From contig NZ_MARB01000001.1 of assembly GCF_001715975.1 (NCBI RefSeq), forward strand, positions 62,001-126,000: 64,000 nucleotides of DNA. Reading direction: 5' to 3'. The notes under the pieces are model-generated. The model saw nothing but the letters and a program-made list of their open reading frames with translations, did not search any database and was not told where the DNA came from. Source of the stretch: Candidatus Thiodiazotropha endolucinida (lineage in GTDB: Bacteria; Pseudomonadota; Gammaproteobacteria; Chromatiales; Chromatiaceae). A program made the position numbers and the translations under genes. Shown here piece after piece: positions 18,235 to 27,376 of this stretch; the stretch's first letter is position 1; each line of letters starts with the position of its first letter.

Positions 18235-18963
18235 CTACTGCCAGTTCAATAAAAGTCGCTTTGCTGCAAGATCCCCTTTTTTAGCTTGCTCTTCGGTGGT
18301 CTTTCTCAACCTGTTGAGCCGTTCATTCGCCTTGACCAAGCCCTTGTCAGCTGCTGCCGAATACCATTTATGTGCCTGATATGCATCAGGAATTTCTAGT
18401 AAAGAGTTGCCTTCGGCAAAATGGTTCGGGTCGTGCATGCTAGCCAGTGTAAAGGCTGCTGTAGCATCTCCTTCGCGTGCAGCATAAAAAAGCAATAGAT
18501 ATGCGTCTGTCAACTTCCCTTCATTCTGGTATGCAGTCGCCTGGCTAAGGATTTGTTTTGGATTTAAGGCGGTTTCACCAGAGCGTAAGCTAGATATTAA
18601 TGCGCGGGCCGATCCCCCTTCGGCGAACTCAATGGCAGCGGATTCTGCTTCAATTGCAGTGTTTTCCGAGGGTGAAGGGTGATCCGCGATTTCAGTTTCT
18701 TCAGCGGTATCGGCCTCATCTTCAACCGGGGCAGTCTGCTCCTTGGCTGAGTCGATCTGAGCCCTAATAATGGGGTCGATCTGACTCTCCTCCAGAGGAG
18801 GCGCCAGATCGATCTCTTCTTCCGGTGCAAAGAAGTAGTAGATAGCAGCGAGTATCAGCGCGGCAATGGCTATCTCTAATGCCACACGCAGTTTGTCGGA
18901 GCGCGTCAGTCTCTCCGCGTCCTGTGTATACTCATCGGGTAATTTGGAATCCGGACTTGTCAT
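18235..18963 (-). CDS. Single-pass membrane protein with C-terminal SEL1-like repeats
   Basis: 242 residues: a cytoplasmic start, one membrane segment (LRVALEIAIAALILAAIYYF, about 25-44), an acidic Glu/Ala-rich spacer (about 48-120) and a helical-repeat domain. The repeats include AYLLLFYAAREGDATAAFTL and AHKWYSAAADKGLVKANERL, typical SEL1/TPR units. SEL1 proteins are scaffolds in envelope signalling. It is the first gene of the four-gene minus-strand set with VWA, ATPase and permease, 21 bases before the VWA gene. Confidence 0.8.
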   Translation of the reverse strand: MTSPDSKLPDEYTQDAERLTRSDKLRVALEIAIAALILAAIYYFFAPEEEIDLAPPLEESQIDPIIRAQIDSAKEQTAPVEDEADTAEETEIADHPSPSENTAIEAESAAIEFAEGGSARALISSLRSGETALNPKQILSQATAYQNEGKLTDAYLLLFYAAREGDATAAFTLASMHDPNHFAEGNSLLEIPDAYQAHKWYSAAADKGLVKANERLNRLRKTTEEQAKKGDLAAKRLLLNWQ

Positions 18964-19358
18964 ACTCTCTTATTATCTGAATTTTAGGCTGGCCTGGATG
19001 CCGTCGCCATCCATTCAACCACTCATGAACTACAGCCTTAACATTTGAACAGAACAGACACCTAAAATCTATATATATGCGATAGGTGGAAAAGCCGATA
19101 AATGGGCTTGCCCTACAAAGTTGCTTCGAGTGCCAATGCCAGACATGAATCCGGTGTCATCGAGATCTGATCTCATAATGGTTTGACGACATCCGCTCAC
19201 AATTGCCTGCATAAATAAAAATGATTATCATTAATGATTGTTGGAGCGGATATGGTCTACGAAAGGGGGCAAAGCGCCTCTGCCAGGGCCTGTTCTGTCG
19301 ATTCCATGGTTTTGGAACCACCAAGCGGCAGTGACGTTATTCGGTATGCTGTCTTTAT
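18964..19358. other. Intergenic region containing an orphan Fur box
   Basis: About 395 bases upstream of the SEL1 gene (minus). It holds the Fur-type site at 19217-19235. A plus-strand frame beginning ATG 19252 with GGAG in front runs to 19617 but overlaps a more convincing minus-strand gene and resembles nothing known. Confidence 0.4.
19217..19235. promoter_or_regulatory. Fur box over a candidate plus-strand promoter
   Basis: AAAAATGATTATCATTAAT matches 15 of 19 positions of the Fur consensus (read on the minus strand). It covers the -10 (TATCAT) of a possible plus-strand promoter whose -35 is TTGCCT with 17-base spacing. The regulated product is unclear; the minus-strand SEL1 gene starts 254 bases away. 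Confidence 0.6.
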
Positions 19359-19676
19359 CTATCTAAGGGTTTTGCGGAACTGCAAGGGTTGCGTTTGTTT
19401 ACGATCAGTCGTTCTCTTTTTTTTGCTGTTATCTCGAATCTTAATATTGTTCGTCAATCGGAGTATGCCGTCACTGCCGAGAACTCCCAACTTGTTGGTG
19501 TGTTTGTTCAATAGAATTGTAGTGGTATCAAATACGGATGGACGTCTGATACAGACGATTCGCCAGCCGAATTTCCTTAGGACAGCGAGTCCATTGACCT
19601 GCTCTTTTTTGAGATAGTACTTGGGTTCGGAGGGAATCGGTCCCATGCCTATTCTTTTATCTATATTAGATTTCAT
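19359..19676 (-). CDS. Small conserved-looking hypothetical protein
   Basis: About 105 residues, no signal peptide. The core QVNGLAVLRKFGWRIVCIRR-P followed by ILLNKHTNKLGVLGSDGILR has the alternating pattern of a small beta-rich cytoplasmic domain and recalls short hypothetical proteins of Chromatiales and pseudomonads (from memory). The tail is Lys/Arg/Thr-rich. The start could also be ATG 19646; no clear Shine-Dalgarno is visible for either. It lies downstream of tRNA-Leu on the same strand. The function is unknown. Confidence 0.5.
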   Translation of the reverse strand: MKSNIDKRIGMGPIPSEPKYYLKKEQVNGLAVLRKFGWRIVCIRRPSVFDTTTILLNKHTNKLGVLGSDGILRLTNNIKIRDNSKKKRTTDRKQTQPLQFRKTLR

Positions 19677-19961
19677 GCTGTGATGATGGTTTTCAAGATA
19701 TTGCGGCAGAGGCTTTACCCCGGTCCCTGGAATACACATCCCCGCACAGTAATAAGATCCTGTCTTCTCTCAAAAGGAAATTATTTCCTAAATCGATGTT
19801 CAGATAAATACACAATACCTCTACAATTTATAGGCATTGAACTATCTGAGAGCAAATGGTGTGTACAGTTATTTACAATCTGCAAGAGCAGTTATCGGGA
19901 CTGCGCCATTTCACCACTAGGGGTCAAGAATTTACATGGAAAGTTAAAGTTCTTTCTTAGA

Positions 19962-20048
<87 letters not shown>

Positions 20049-20084
20049 TTCGTGAAGCGGCAAAGTATACCTAATTTTTTGAGG

Positions 20085-22334
20085 CTATGCAGAATAATTG
20101 ATGGAATCTTTGGAGGAGCCGGTCTTCTCTATCGCCCGTGCGGGCCGACCGAAATAGTAGCCCTGACCATAGCGGAACCCCAGCTTGGCGAGCTGTTCCG
20201 CGATCTGGGCTGATTCAATACCCTCCGCCACCAGTAAGTGCCCGGATTCGGATATCATCTTCGCCAGGTGGTTTAGGATAAGGTTGTCCGCCCTATCGTC
20301 GACCAGCCGCGTGAGGGTGATATCAAACTTGACCACATCGACCGGCATGGCACCCAGATAACGCAGCGATGAGTATCCGCTGCCGAAGTCATCCAGGGCG
20401 ATACTAAAGCCCATGTTACGCAGGATTTCCAAGTTCTTTCTGGCTGTTTGGAGCTGGGTGATGAGAGCGGTTTCAGTGATCTCTATCAGCAATTTATAAT
20501 CGGCCATGAATGGCTTGAATGCCGCTAACTGTTGCAGCAGCTCATGCTCTACGATGGCGGGAGCGGAGATATTGATTGAAACCCCCGTATTGACTGGGAT
20601 TCTCCCCTCCCGGAGGTCGCTGATCGCCTTTTCAATAACATGGAAATCAAGGTCCAGATCGAGACTTCGTGCTTCGACTAGCGGGAATATGTGAGAGGGC
20701 ATGATCAGTTGCCCGTCATGAACTATTCGCACCAGGGCTTCGTAATACTGGGGCTTGCCGTTTTCCAGATCTACAATCGGTTGGTAGTGCATGACAAGTC
20801 CGGTACCACGGGTGACAGCCTCGTAGACCGCAGTGTGGGTACGATTGGAAAAGAGGCCGCGAGCGTTTTCCGCTAACTCCGGTTTGAAACGGATAATACT
20901 CGAATAGCCAGGGCGTTTGGCAAAATGTATCGCAATATCCGCCTGCCAATGCAGGGCATTGATGTTTTCACCTTTCTCCGCTTTTATGTCCGCCACGCCA
21001 ATACTTATCCGCACAGGCTCATTGATGCCGAGCTTGTCAAAGGGATAGTTGATGACGGCTAGATGACACTGTTTGGCAATCTGCATGGCCTTGCGGGACG
21101 GGATACCCATGAGAATGGTCGCAAACTCATCGCCACTGAGTCTGAACAGCTGATCCCGACTGTGCAATATATGCTTCAGTGTTTGTGCGACGGCGATTAA
21201 TACTTCATCACCAGTATGATGACCATAAGTGTCGTTAAGTGCCTTGAAGTGGTTGATATCGAACAGTATCAGACAGATCTCGTCAGCACTGTGCTTGAAC
21301 ACATCGGTCACTTCCCTCCAGTAACTATCGAAGGCGCGACGGTTCATCACGCCAGTCAATGGATCATGCTGCACGATATCATCCAACTCTTGAGTCTTCT
21401 GATCCAGGTACGAATTCGCCTGATTCAATCTGTTGTGGTAGGCGTACAGTGATGTCTGTATCTTATCCAGCTCCTTAATGAACAGTGGTTTTACTGTTTG
21501 TTGCTTAACGGCTGTTCGAGGTGAGCTTTGCAACTGATCGATCTGTTGCGATATTTGTAGTATCGGACGATTCACAAGCCAGGCAGCCAATGGAAAGATC
21601 AACAGTGTCAGTATCAGCGCGGTACCGGCCAGCTGCAGCAAGGATTGCTTGACGACCGGCTTGATGGCTTGTGCATAGGGGTCGCTGGTAAGCCTGTAAT
21701 CGATGTACTCCAACAGAGATTGGCTCGATATCATATCGATCTCATCGATGGTAACCCTGATACTGTTTCGGTTGATATGGTTGAAGTGGCTGAAGCCTTT
21801 AAGAACTGGGAATAGGTTGCTTAAAGTGGCCAGATATCCCAGTTTTTTTCCGCTGTTCGATTCCTTCATCGGAATGATAACCACGATTAGCGGTTCAAAA
21901 TTATTAACCTGAATGTAGTGACCGATACCATCGGTATCTATCTTCCGGGGCAGTATTGAGGTGTCCATGGGGGCGAGCATATTGCCATGGAGGTCATAGA
22001 TCGCAACATCGAGCGTGTAGACCGATACATATTCGATGTTTTTTGCCCTGTATTGGTACCAATAACTGTAAAAGGTTGGGTTGTTGAGCTGTTGCCCAAC
22101 TTCCTCCCAAGCCGCCAGCTGGCGGGTTTTTTCTCTGGTCTGGCTGATGGCTTCGGATAATGCCGATTCGATTTCAGCCGCTGCGCTATGCTCATTGGCG
22201 ATACGAAATTTATTATCCAATTGCTCAAACTCTCTATAAGTGAGGTTACCGAGAGTAAATAGCAGGATTAGAAAAAGCATCACGAAGAGTATCGTGAAGA
22301 GACTGAGGGATAGCGGTTTTGGTCTGAACGTCAT
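20085..22334 (-). CDS. Membrane GGDEF-EAL protein with periplasmic CHASE4-like sensor
   Basis: A 749-residue cyclic-di-GMP enzyme. A membrane segment (about 9-32), a periplasmic sensor of about 195 residues and a second membrane segment (about 235-255) precede a HAMP-like/coiled linker. The GGDEF domain (about 320-480) has the active motif RLSGDEF (SGDEF, 400-404). The EAL domain (about 500-740) has YEALVRI (532-534), EITET, LDDFGSGYSS and VAEGIES. Both active sites look intact, so it could make or break c-di-GMP; EAL activity under sensor control is plausible. It starts 37 bases downstream of tRNA-Leu on the same strand, with no operon partners. Confidence 0.93.
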   Translation of the reverse strand: MTFRPKPLSLSLFTILFVMLFLILLFTLGNLTYREFEQLDNKFRIANEHSAAAEIESALSEAISQTREKTRQLAAWEEVGQQLNNPTFYSYWYQYRAKNIEYVSVYTLDVAIYDLHGNMLAPMDTSILPRKIDTDGIGHYIQVNNFEPLIVVIIPMKESNSGKKLGYLATLSNLFPVLKGFSHFNHINRNSIRVTIDEIDMISSQSLLEYIDYRLTSDPYAQAIKPVVKQSLLQLAGTALILTLLIFPLAAWLVNRPILQISQQIDQLQSSPRTAVKQQTVKPLFIKELDKIQTSLYAYHNRLNQANSYLDQKTQELDDIVQHDPLTGVMNRRAFDSYWREVTDVFKHSADEICLILFDINHFKALNDTYGHHTGDEVLIAVAQTLKHILHSRDQLFRLSGDEFATILMGIPSRKAMQIAKQCHLAVINYPFDKLGINEPVRISIGVADIKAEKGENINALHWQADIAIHFAKRPGYSSIIRFKPELAENARGLFSNRTHTAVYEAVTRGTGLVMHYQPIVDLENGKPQYYEALVRIVHDGQLIMPSHIFPLVEARSLDLDLDFHVIEKAISDLREGRIPVNTGVSINISAPAIVEHELLQQLAAFKPFMADYKLLIEITETALITQLQTARKNLEILRNMGFSIALDDFGSGYSSLRYLGAMPVDVVKFDITLTRLVDDRADNLILNHLAKMISESGHLLVAEGIESAQIAEQLAKLGFRYGQGYYFGRPARAIEKTGSSKDSINYSA

Positions 22335-22359
22335 GGACAGTTGCTCTGTTTATAATCCC

Positions 22360-23226
22360 TCATAATGATTTTTCAATGCCATCAAGCAGATCAAATTCAT
22401 ATGCATGATCAAAAAAATGGTTAGCCCCATCAATTTCTACAATGTCAGCCTGATGTGTCTGCAACTGCGGTTTCCAGTCCGGACCCAGACGGTCGTCACC
22501 GCCACCGAATATTATAGTGGGTTTTATCTTCATACCGGAAATCGCCTTGAGTGTTCGATGCGGGTCCCAGGCAAGATAGGAAAGATAATTTTTTGCTGTT
22601 GTGGCGTAGTAATCACAATATGCCAACCGATATCTTTCTATTCTGACTCCATTCCGATTCAGATCGGCCTCGGCACGCAATCGCTCTGCCGCATTCTCCT
22701 TTGCAACAGGACCTTGAAGGAATGCGATCAGGCTAATCAGCAGGCTCTTCTCAATGGGAGAGTCGGGATAGGCATCGAGATAGGAAACCAGGTTCAAACT
22801 GCCGGCGCTATGACCGATGAGGGTAACAGGACGATCTGTCTGATCGTAGAGCCAATCCACCCAAAGGGCGATCTCATTCGTGTCCTGCTGCATGGAGTGG
22901 TTATGAACGGCTTCACAAGCAAGGCTTTGTCGTCGATTATTGATGCCCAAGGATAGATTCGGCAGCAGTACCTTGTAACCGGCTTCATGCAGGGCATTGC
23001 CGATTCGGCGTACCGTAAAGAAATCCCTTGTCTGGAGAAAACCATGCAGTATGAGTATAGGGGAGGCACTGCTTGTCGTATCAAGGTATTCCGCATTGAT
23101 CGTCAGTCCGCTGTCCGTTTGCAGGTGGATAATTTCGCTATGGGCTATACCGGATAGAAGAGGAAAGACCAGGACAGCCAACCATTGAAATGTACGGCAT
23201 GGAGCCTGAAACCTGCATATGATCAT
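22360..23226 (-). CDS. Secreted alpha/beta hydrolase
   Basis: A 288-residue protein with an N-terminal signal (FQWLAVLVFPLLSGIAHS). The alpha/beta hydrolase fold shows oxyanion region LILHGFLQTRDFF, nucleophile elbow GHSAGS (Ser), a late Asp in GGGDDRLGPDW and catalytic His in GANHFFDHAY. The substrate is unknown; a periplasmic esterase is the most that can be said. It ends 25 bases before the GGDEF-EAL gene and may be co-transcribed with it. Confidence 0.85.
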   Translation of the reverse strand: MIICRFQAPCRTFQWLAVLVFPLLSGIAHSEIIHLQTDSGLTINAEYLDTTSSASPILILHGFLQTRDFFTVRRIGNALHEAGYKVLLPNLSLGINNRRQSLACEAVHNHSMQQDTNEIALWVDWLYDQTDRPVTLIGHSAGSLNLVSYLDAYPDSPIEKSLLISLIAFLQGPVAKENAAERLRAEADLNRNGVRIERYRLAYCDYYATTAKNYLSYLAWDPHRTLKAISGMKIKPTIIFGGGDDRLGPDWKPQLQTHQADIVEIDGANHFFDHAYEFDLLDGIEKSL

Positions 23227-23247
23227 CCTAATCCCCCTATACTATGT

Positions 23248-23298
23248 ACCTCGGCAATTTCGATGGTGTTTTCAATTGCCAAAGTTTGTGACCGAGGT
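23248..23298. repeat. Nested inverted repeat (long hairpin) upstream of queA
   Basis: ACCTCGG (23248-23254) pairs with CCGAGGT (23292-23298). Inside it GGCAATT (23253-23259) pairs with AATTGCC (23274-23280). No T-run follows on either strand, so this is not a standard terminator. It lies between divergent genes. Confidence 0.4.
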
Positions 23299-23413
23299 TC
23301 TGAATGTCTCCCTAATCCTTACTCAGAATAAGGCCAACGGTTGATAATAATGCCAGATTGCGGAAAAGTGAATGATTCACCGCATTCACGTGACGTGCTA
23401 CTATCCGCGCGCT

Positions 23414-24454
23414 ATGCAGCTATCCGACTTTGATTACCACTTACCCGAGGGGCTTATCGCTCAGTTTCCGCATGCGCAACGTAGCGGAAGTCGCATGCTT
23501 GGATTGTTACAGGGGGAGACGGGGCCGAAGGATCTGATGTTCACTGATCTTCCTTCGCTACTACAACCAGGGGATCTGTTGGTGCTGAATGATACGCGGG
23601 TGATGCGCGCACGGCTCTATGGACATAAGTTGAGCGGTGGCAAGGTCGAAATATTGATTGAACGTATCCTGGAGCCGGGGTTGGCGATGGCGCATATTCG
23701 CGCCAGCAAATCACCCAGGACCGGTTCTCAAATAAAACTGGTCGACACTGATCACACAGTAGAGGTCACGGCACGAGAAGGCGGTCTGTATTTGCTTCGA
23801 ACCATGACCGACGACTTCTACCATGTGATGGATAAGCATGGTCATATGCCATTACCTCCTTACATTGATCGTAGCGACAGACCTGTCGATGTAGAGCGTT
23901 ACCAAACTGTTTTCGCACAGAAGCCCGGTGCGGTGGCCGCACCCACCGCGGGCTTGCATTTCGACCATGAAATGTTGGATAGGCTCAAGGATATGGGGGT
24001 CGATCTTGCGACTGTGACCCTGCATGTGGGCGCCGGAACCTTTCAACCGGTGAGGGTGAGCAACCTGGATGAGCATGTCATGCACAGGGAGTATATCGAG
24101 GTTGACGAAGCAGTCTGCAATAAGGTTGTTGACACACGCGAAAGGGGTGGACGTGTGGTTGCTGTCGGCACGACATGCGTGCGGAGTCTGGAGGCGGCCT
24201 CGGGTAACGGAACGATTGAGCCCTATCAGGATGATACCCGACTCTTCATCAAACCGGGTTACCGGTTTCGCAGTGTCGATGCAATGATCACAAACTTTCA
24301 TCTGCCCCAATCAACACTGTTGATGCTAGTGGCGGCTTTTGCCGGATATGATCGCATCATGAAGGCCTATCAGCATGCGATTGAAAAGCGCTACCGTTTT
24401 TTCAGCTATGGCGATGCGATGTTCCTGACGCCTGACGGGGAATTGAAAAGATAA
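23414..24454 (+). CDS. queA: S-adenosylmethionine:tRNA ribosyltransferase-isomerase
   Basis: A 346-residue enzyme that transfers the ribose of SAM to preQ1 in tRNA, giving epoxyqueuosine. The start MQLSDFDYHLPEGLIAQFP, LVLNDTRVMRARLYG, AAPTAGLHFDHEML and the C-terminal FLTPDGELKR region are family hallmarks. The ATG at 23414 is the family start; an in-frame ATG 42 bases upstream is not needed. tgt, the preceding step in queuosine synthesis, lies 222 bases downstream. A palindrome GTGAATGATTCAC (23368-23380) lies in the leader. Confidence 0.96.
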   Translation: MQLSDFDYHLPEGLIAQFPHAQRSGSRMLGLLQGETGPKDLMFTDLPSLLQPGDLLVLNDTRVMRARLYGHKLSGGKVEILIERILEPGLAMAHIRASKSPRTGSQIKLVDTDHTVEVTAREGGLYLLRTMTDDFYHVMDKHGHMPLPPYIDRSDRPVDVERYQTVFAQKPGAVAAPTAGLHFDHEMLDRLKDMGVDLATVTLHVGAGTFQPVRVSNLDEHVMHREYIEVDEAVCNKVVDTRERGGRVVAVGTTCVRSLEAASGNGTIEPYQDDTRLFIKPGYRFRSVDAMITNFHLPQSTLLMLVAAFAGYDRIMKAYQHAIEKRYRFFSYGDAMFLTPDGELKR

Positions 24455-24538
24455 AAAAAAGCGCGGCAGGGGTGCCGCGCTGAATATATCCACCAAAGGA
24501 GGATGGAGGAGTGAAAAGTGCTGATAAATGATCAGCAC
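24452..24538 (-). ncRNA. Candidate small RNA, antisense in the queA-tgt gap, with anti-Shine-Dalgarno loop
   Basis: Read on the minus strand: the predicted +1 falls about 7 bases after a -10, at a perfect 8-bp hairpin (GTGCTGAT-CATTT-ATCAGCAC, 24538-24518). About 36 unpaired bases follow, with CTCCTCC and TCCTCC motifs complementary to ribosome-binding sites. A perfect 9-bp terminator stem (AGCGCGGCA, loop of four C, TGCCGCGCT) ends in eight T (24459-24452). Length is about 87 bases. The terminator cannot serve queA because the T-run is only on the minus strand. No protein is encoded. This resembles trans-acting regulatory RNAs; no family was recognised. Confidence 0.62.
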
Positions 24539-24544
24539 ATAAAC

Positions 24545-24573
24545 ATTTTCTAATATAATTATGGTTCTGTCAA
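24545..24573 (-). promoter_or_regulatory. Sigma70 promoter of the candidate small RNA
   Basis: On the minus strand, a perfect -35 TTGACA (24573-24568), a 17-base spacer and -10 GAAAAT (24550-24545, 4 of 6). The predicted start coincides with the foot of the 5' hairpin. Confidence 0.6.
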
Positions 24574-24583
24574 GATTAATTAG

Positions 24584-25792
<1,209 letters not shown>

Positions 25793-25977
25793 ACCATGCA
25801 TCATCTACGCATTGCTTAATAGACAAATGATTTTCGGGAGCAAATGTCTATTTTGCGACCTGAACGGACCAAACCGAGTTGTTACTCTGACGCTAAAAGT
25901 CCTGGGCAGTGACTCCGCCCCTGTTGCGGCAGGGCATCGTTTCTAGAAGCTGTCTTCCCGTTGCTGGTTAGGGTAAC

Positions 25978-27066
25978 TCAGCGGTCAGGGGCGTCTTCCA
26001 GTTCACGCACGAAAATCGCCTGATGGATATCACTGAGGCTAATGATCCCGGCCAGCCGGCGATCCTGGTCTACCACGGGGATGCGACGAAAACCGTGCAG
26101 GTCCATCTGTGCCGCCGCCTTCATGACGGGGGCGTCAATCTCGATGGAGATGACTGAGGGAGACATCAACTCACCAACACTCTTCTGCAGCACGCCACCA
26201 TATGAGGATTCCATCGCCTGGAAGTCCAGGGCCTGGGCAGGATCATCTAGAAACTGGGTATAGCCGGGCAGGAGGGCCTTGAGGATATCCTTCTCCGAGA
26301 TGACGCCCACAAGCCGGTTATTATCATCAACCACCGGCAGTCCACTGATCTTCTCGCTTGCGATGGTTTCCGCTACCGATCGAATGGTGTCATTCTCTGT
26401 AGTGGTATAGACACCGCGGTGCATGACATCATGCACCTGCATGGCGCCCTCCGCCGCCGAGGTCTGAGTTGATTGGGGAGTCCTATCGGGGATTTCCGGA
26501 AAGAAGTCCTTGCCCTCCCCGGGGACGATGATACGCTCCTCTTCGCTCACGGGCTCCGGTTTTGGCCATTGACCTGGTACCGGGTTCGGCTCAGTCAGAA
26601 AGCCAGAGGTCGCAGCCAGGTCCTTCATGACCGGGTTCCAGAAGAGATCATGACCTGGGACTTCACAGCTGAATTCGATGGGAATGCCGTTAGGGTCGTA
26701 GGAGTAGATCGACAAGAAACAGCCGTGATCGATAATATCCGAGCAGTGGAATCCTGCCGCATCCAGGCGGGACATTATCTCCCCGAGGGCATTCTTGTCG
26801 GCCACGCCGATGGCAATGTGGTCGAAGATGAACGATCCTTTCACCGGATCACCGTGTCGACGTGGTCGAACGGGTTCCACATCATGCCACTCAAAAAACG
26901 AGATGCGGTTATTGCCGGAGACGAGGAAGAAGTACTGACGGTAGCCGGGTGAGCCGTAGGCATAGACAAGGCGCATCCCCAGCAGATCTCGCCAGAACTT
27001 GACCGTCAGTTCGATGTCGTGGGTGGCAAAGGCGGTATGGTGAATGCCGGTGAACTCAGTTTTCAT
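25978..27066 (-). CDS. VOC (glyoxalase-fold) domain fused to a CBS-domain pair
   Basis: A 362-residue cytoplasmic protein. The N-terminal VOC domain (about 1-140) starts GIHHTAFATHDIELTVKFWR. Potential metal ligands are in HHTAF, RISFFEWHD, FDHIAIGV and GIPIEF (His, Glu, His, Glu), so it may be an active metal-dependent dioxygenase, lyase or isomerase. After a Pro/Glu-rich linker (about 155-205) comes a tandem CBS pair (about 212-355): DVMHRGVYTTTENDTIRSVA, GLPVVDDNNRLVGVISEKDI, RRIPVVDQDRRLAGIISLSD. CBS pairs usually sense adenosyl ligands, which suggests nucleotide control of the catalytic domain. The substrate is unknown. It directly follows a gene remnant. Confidence 0.85.
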   Translation of the reverse strand: MKTEFTGIHHTAFATHDIELTVKFWRDLLGMRLVYAYGSPGYRQYFFLVSGNNRISFFEWHDVEPVRPRRHGDPVKGSFIFDHIAIGVADKNALGEIMSRLDAAGFHCSDIIDHGCFLSIYSYDPNGIPIEFSCEVPGHDLFWNPVMKDLAATSGFLTEPNPVPGQWPKPEPVSEEERIIVPGEGKDFFPEIPDRTPQSTQTSAAEGAMQVHDVMHRGVYTTTENDTIRSVAETIASEKISGLPVVDDNNRLVGVISEKDILKALLPGYTQFLDDPAQALDFQAMESSYGGVLQKSVGELMSPSVISIEIDAPVMKAAAQMDLHGFRRIPVVDQDRRLAGIISLSDIHQAIFVRELEDAPDR

Positions 27067-27214
27067 ACGCTTGCTTGATGCTTGTAATCACTCTGGCTAA
27101 GACCCTATCCATCGCCTCTTCCCCCGTCAAGTCAACCGTGGAGGCGCTGCCGATTGGTCCATAGATACGAACAACAAGTTTGGGATCAGAGTAAAAACTA
27201 TCTGGCAGCCTATA
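27056..27214 (-). pseudogene. C-terminal remnant of an unidentified gene
   Basis: A 52-codon frame without a start codon reads like a genuine protein end: LPDSFYSDPKLVVRIYGPIG, then EEAMDRVLARVITSIKQAYE and a stop whose TGA overlaps the next gene's ATG. Upstream of the in-frame TGA at 27217-27215 no frame continues it. It appears to be the tail of a decayed gene once coupled to the VOC-CBS gene. The family is not recognised. Confidence 0.45.
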
Positions 27215-27376
27215 TCAGCAATTGCTAAAGGTCTAGTTTTAGCCGATTCCAGAATTTCACTTACCGTTAATTGAGATTTTATTCAGGCAATACGTCGTGA
27301 TAAGTAATCTGTAACTATGCTTTTATCCATGATGTTTATGATTCACGAAATTCATTCAATAAATCTGGTGCAAGGT

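Noticed and set aside
19234-19617. Plus-strand frame after the Fur box
   Set aside because: Antisense to a better minus-strand gene and without any recognisable domain; kept only as a remark under the Fur box.
25916-25932. Hairpin CCCTG-TTGCGG-CAGGG as terminator of tgt
   Set aside because: Short stem and no T-run.
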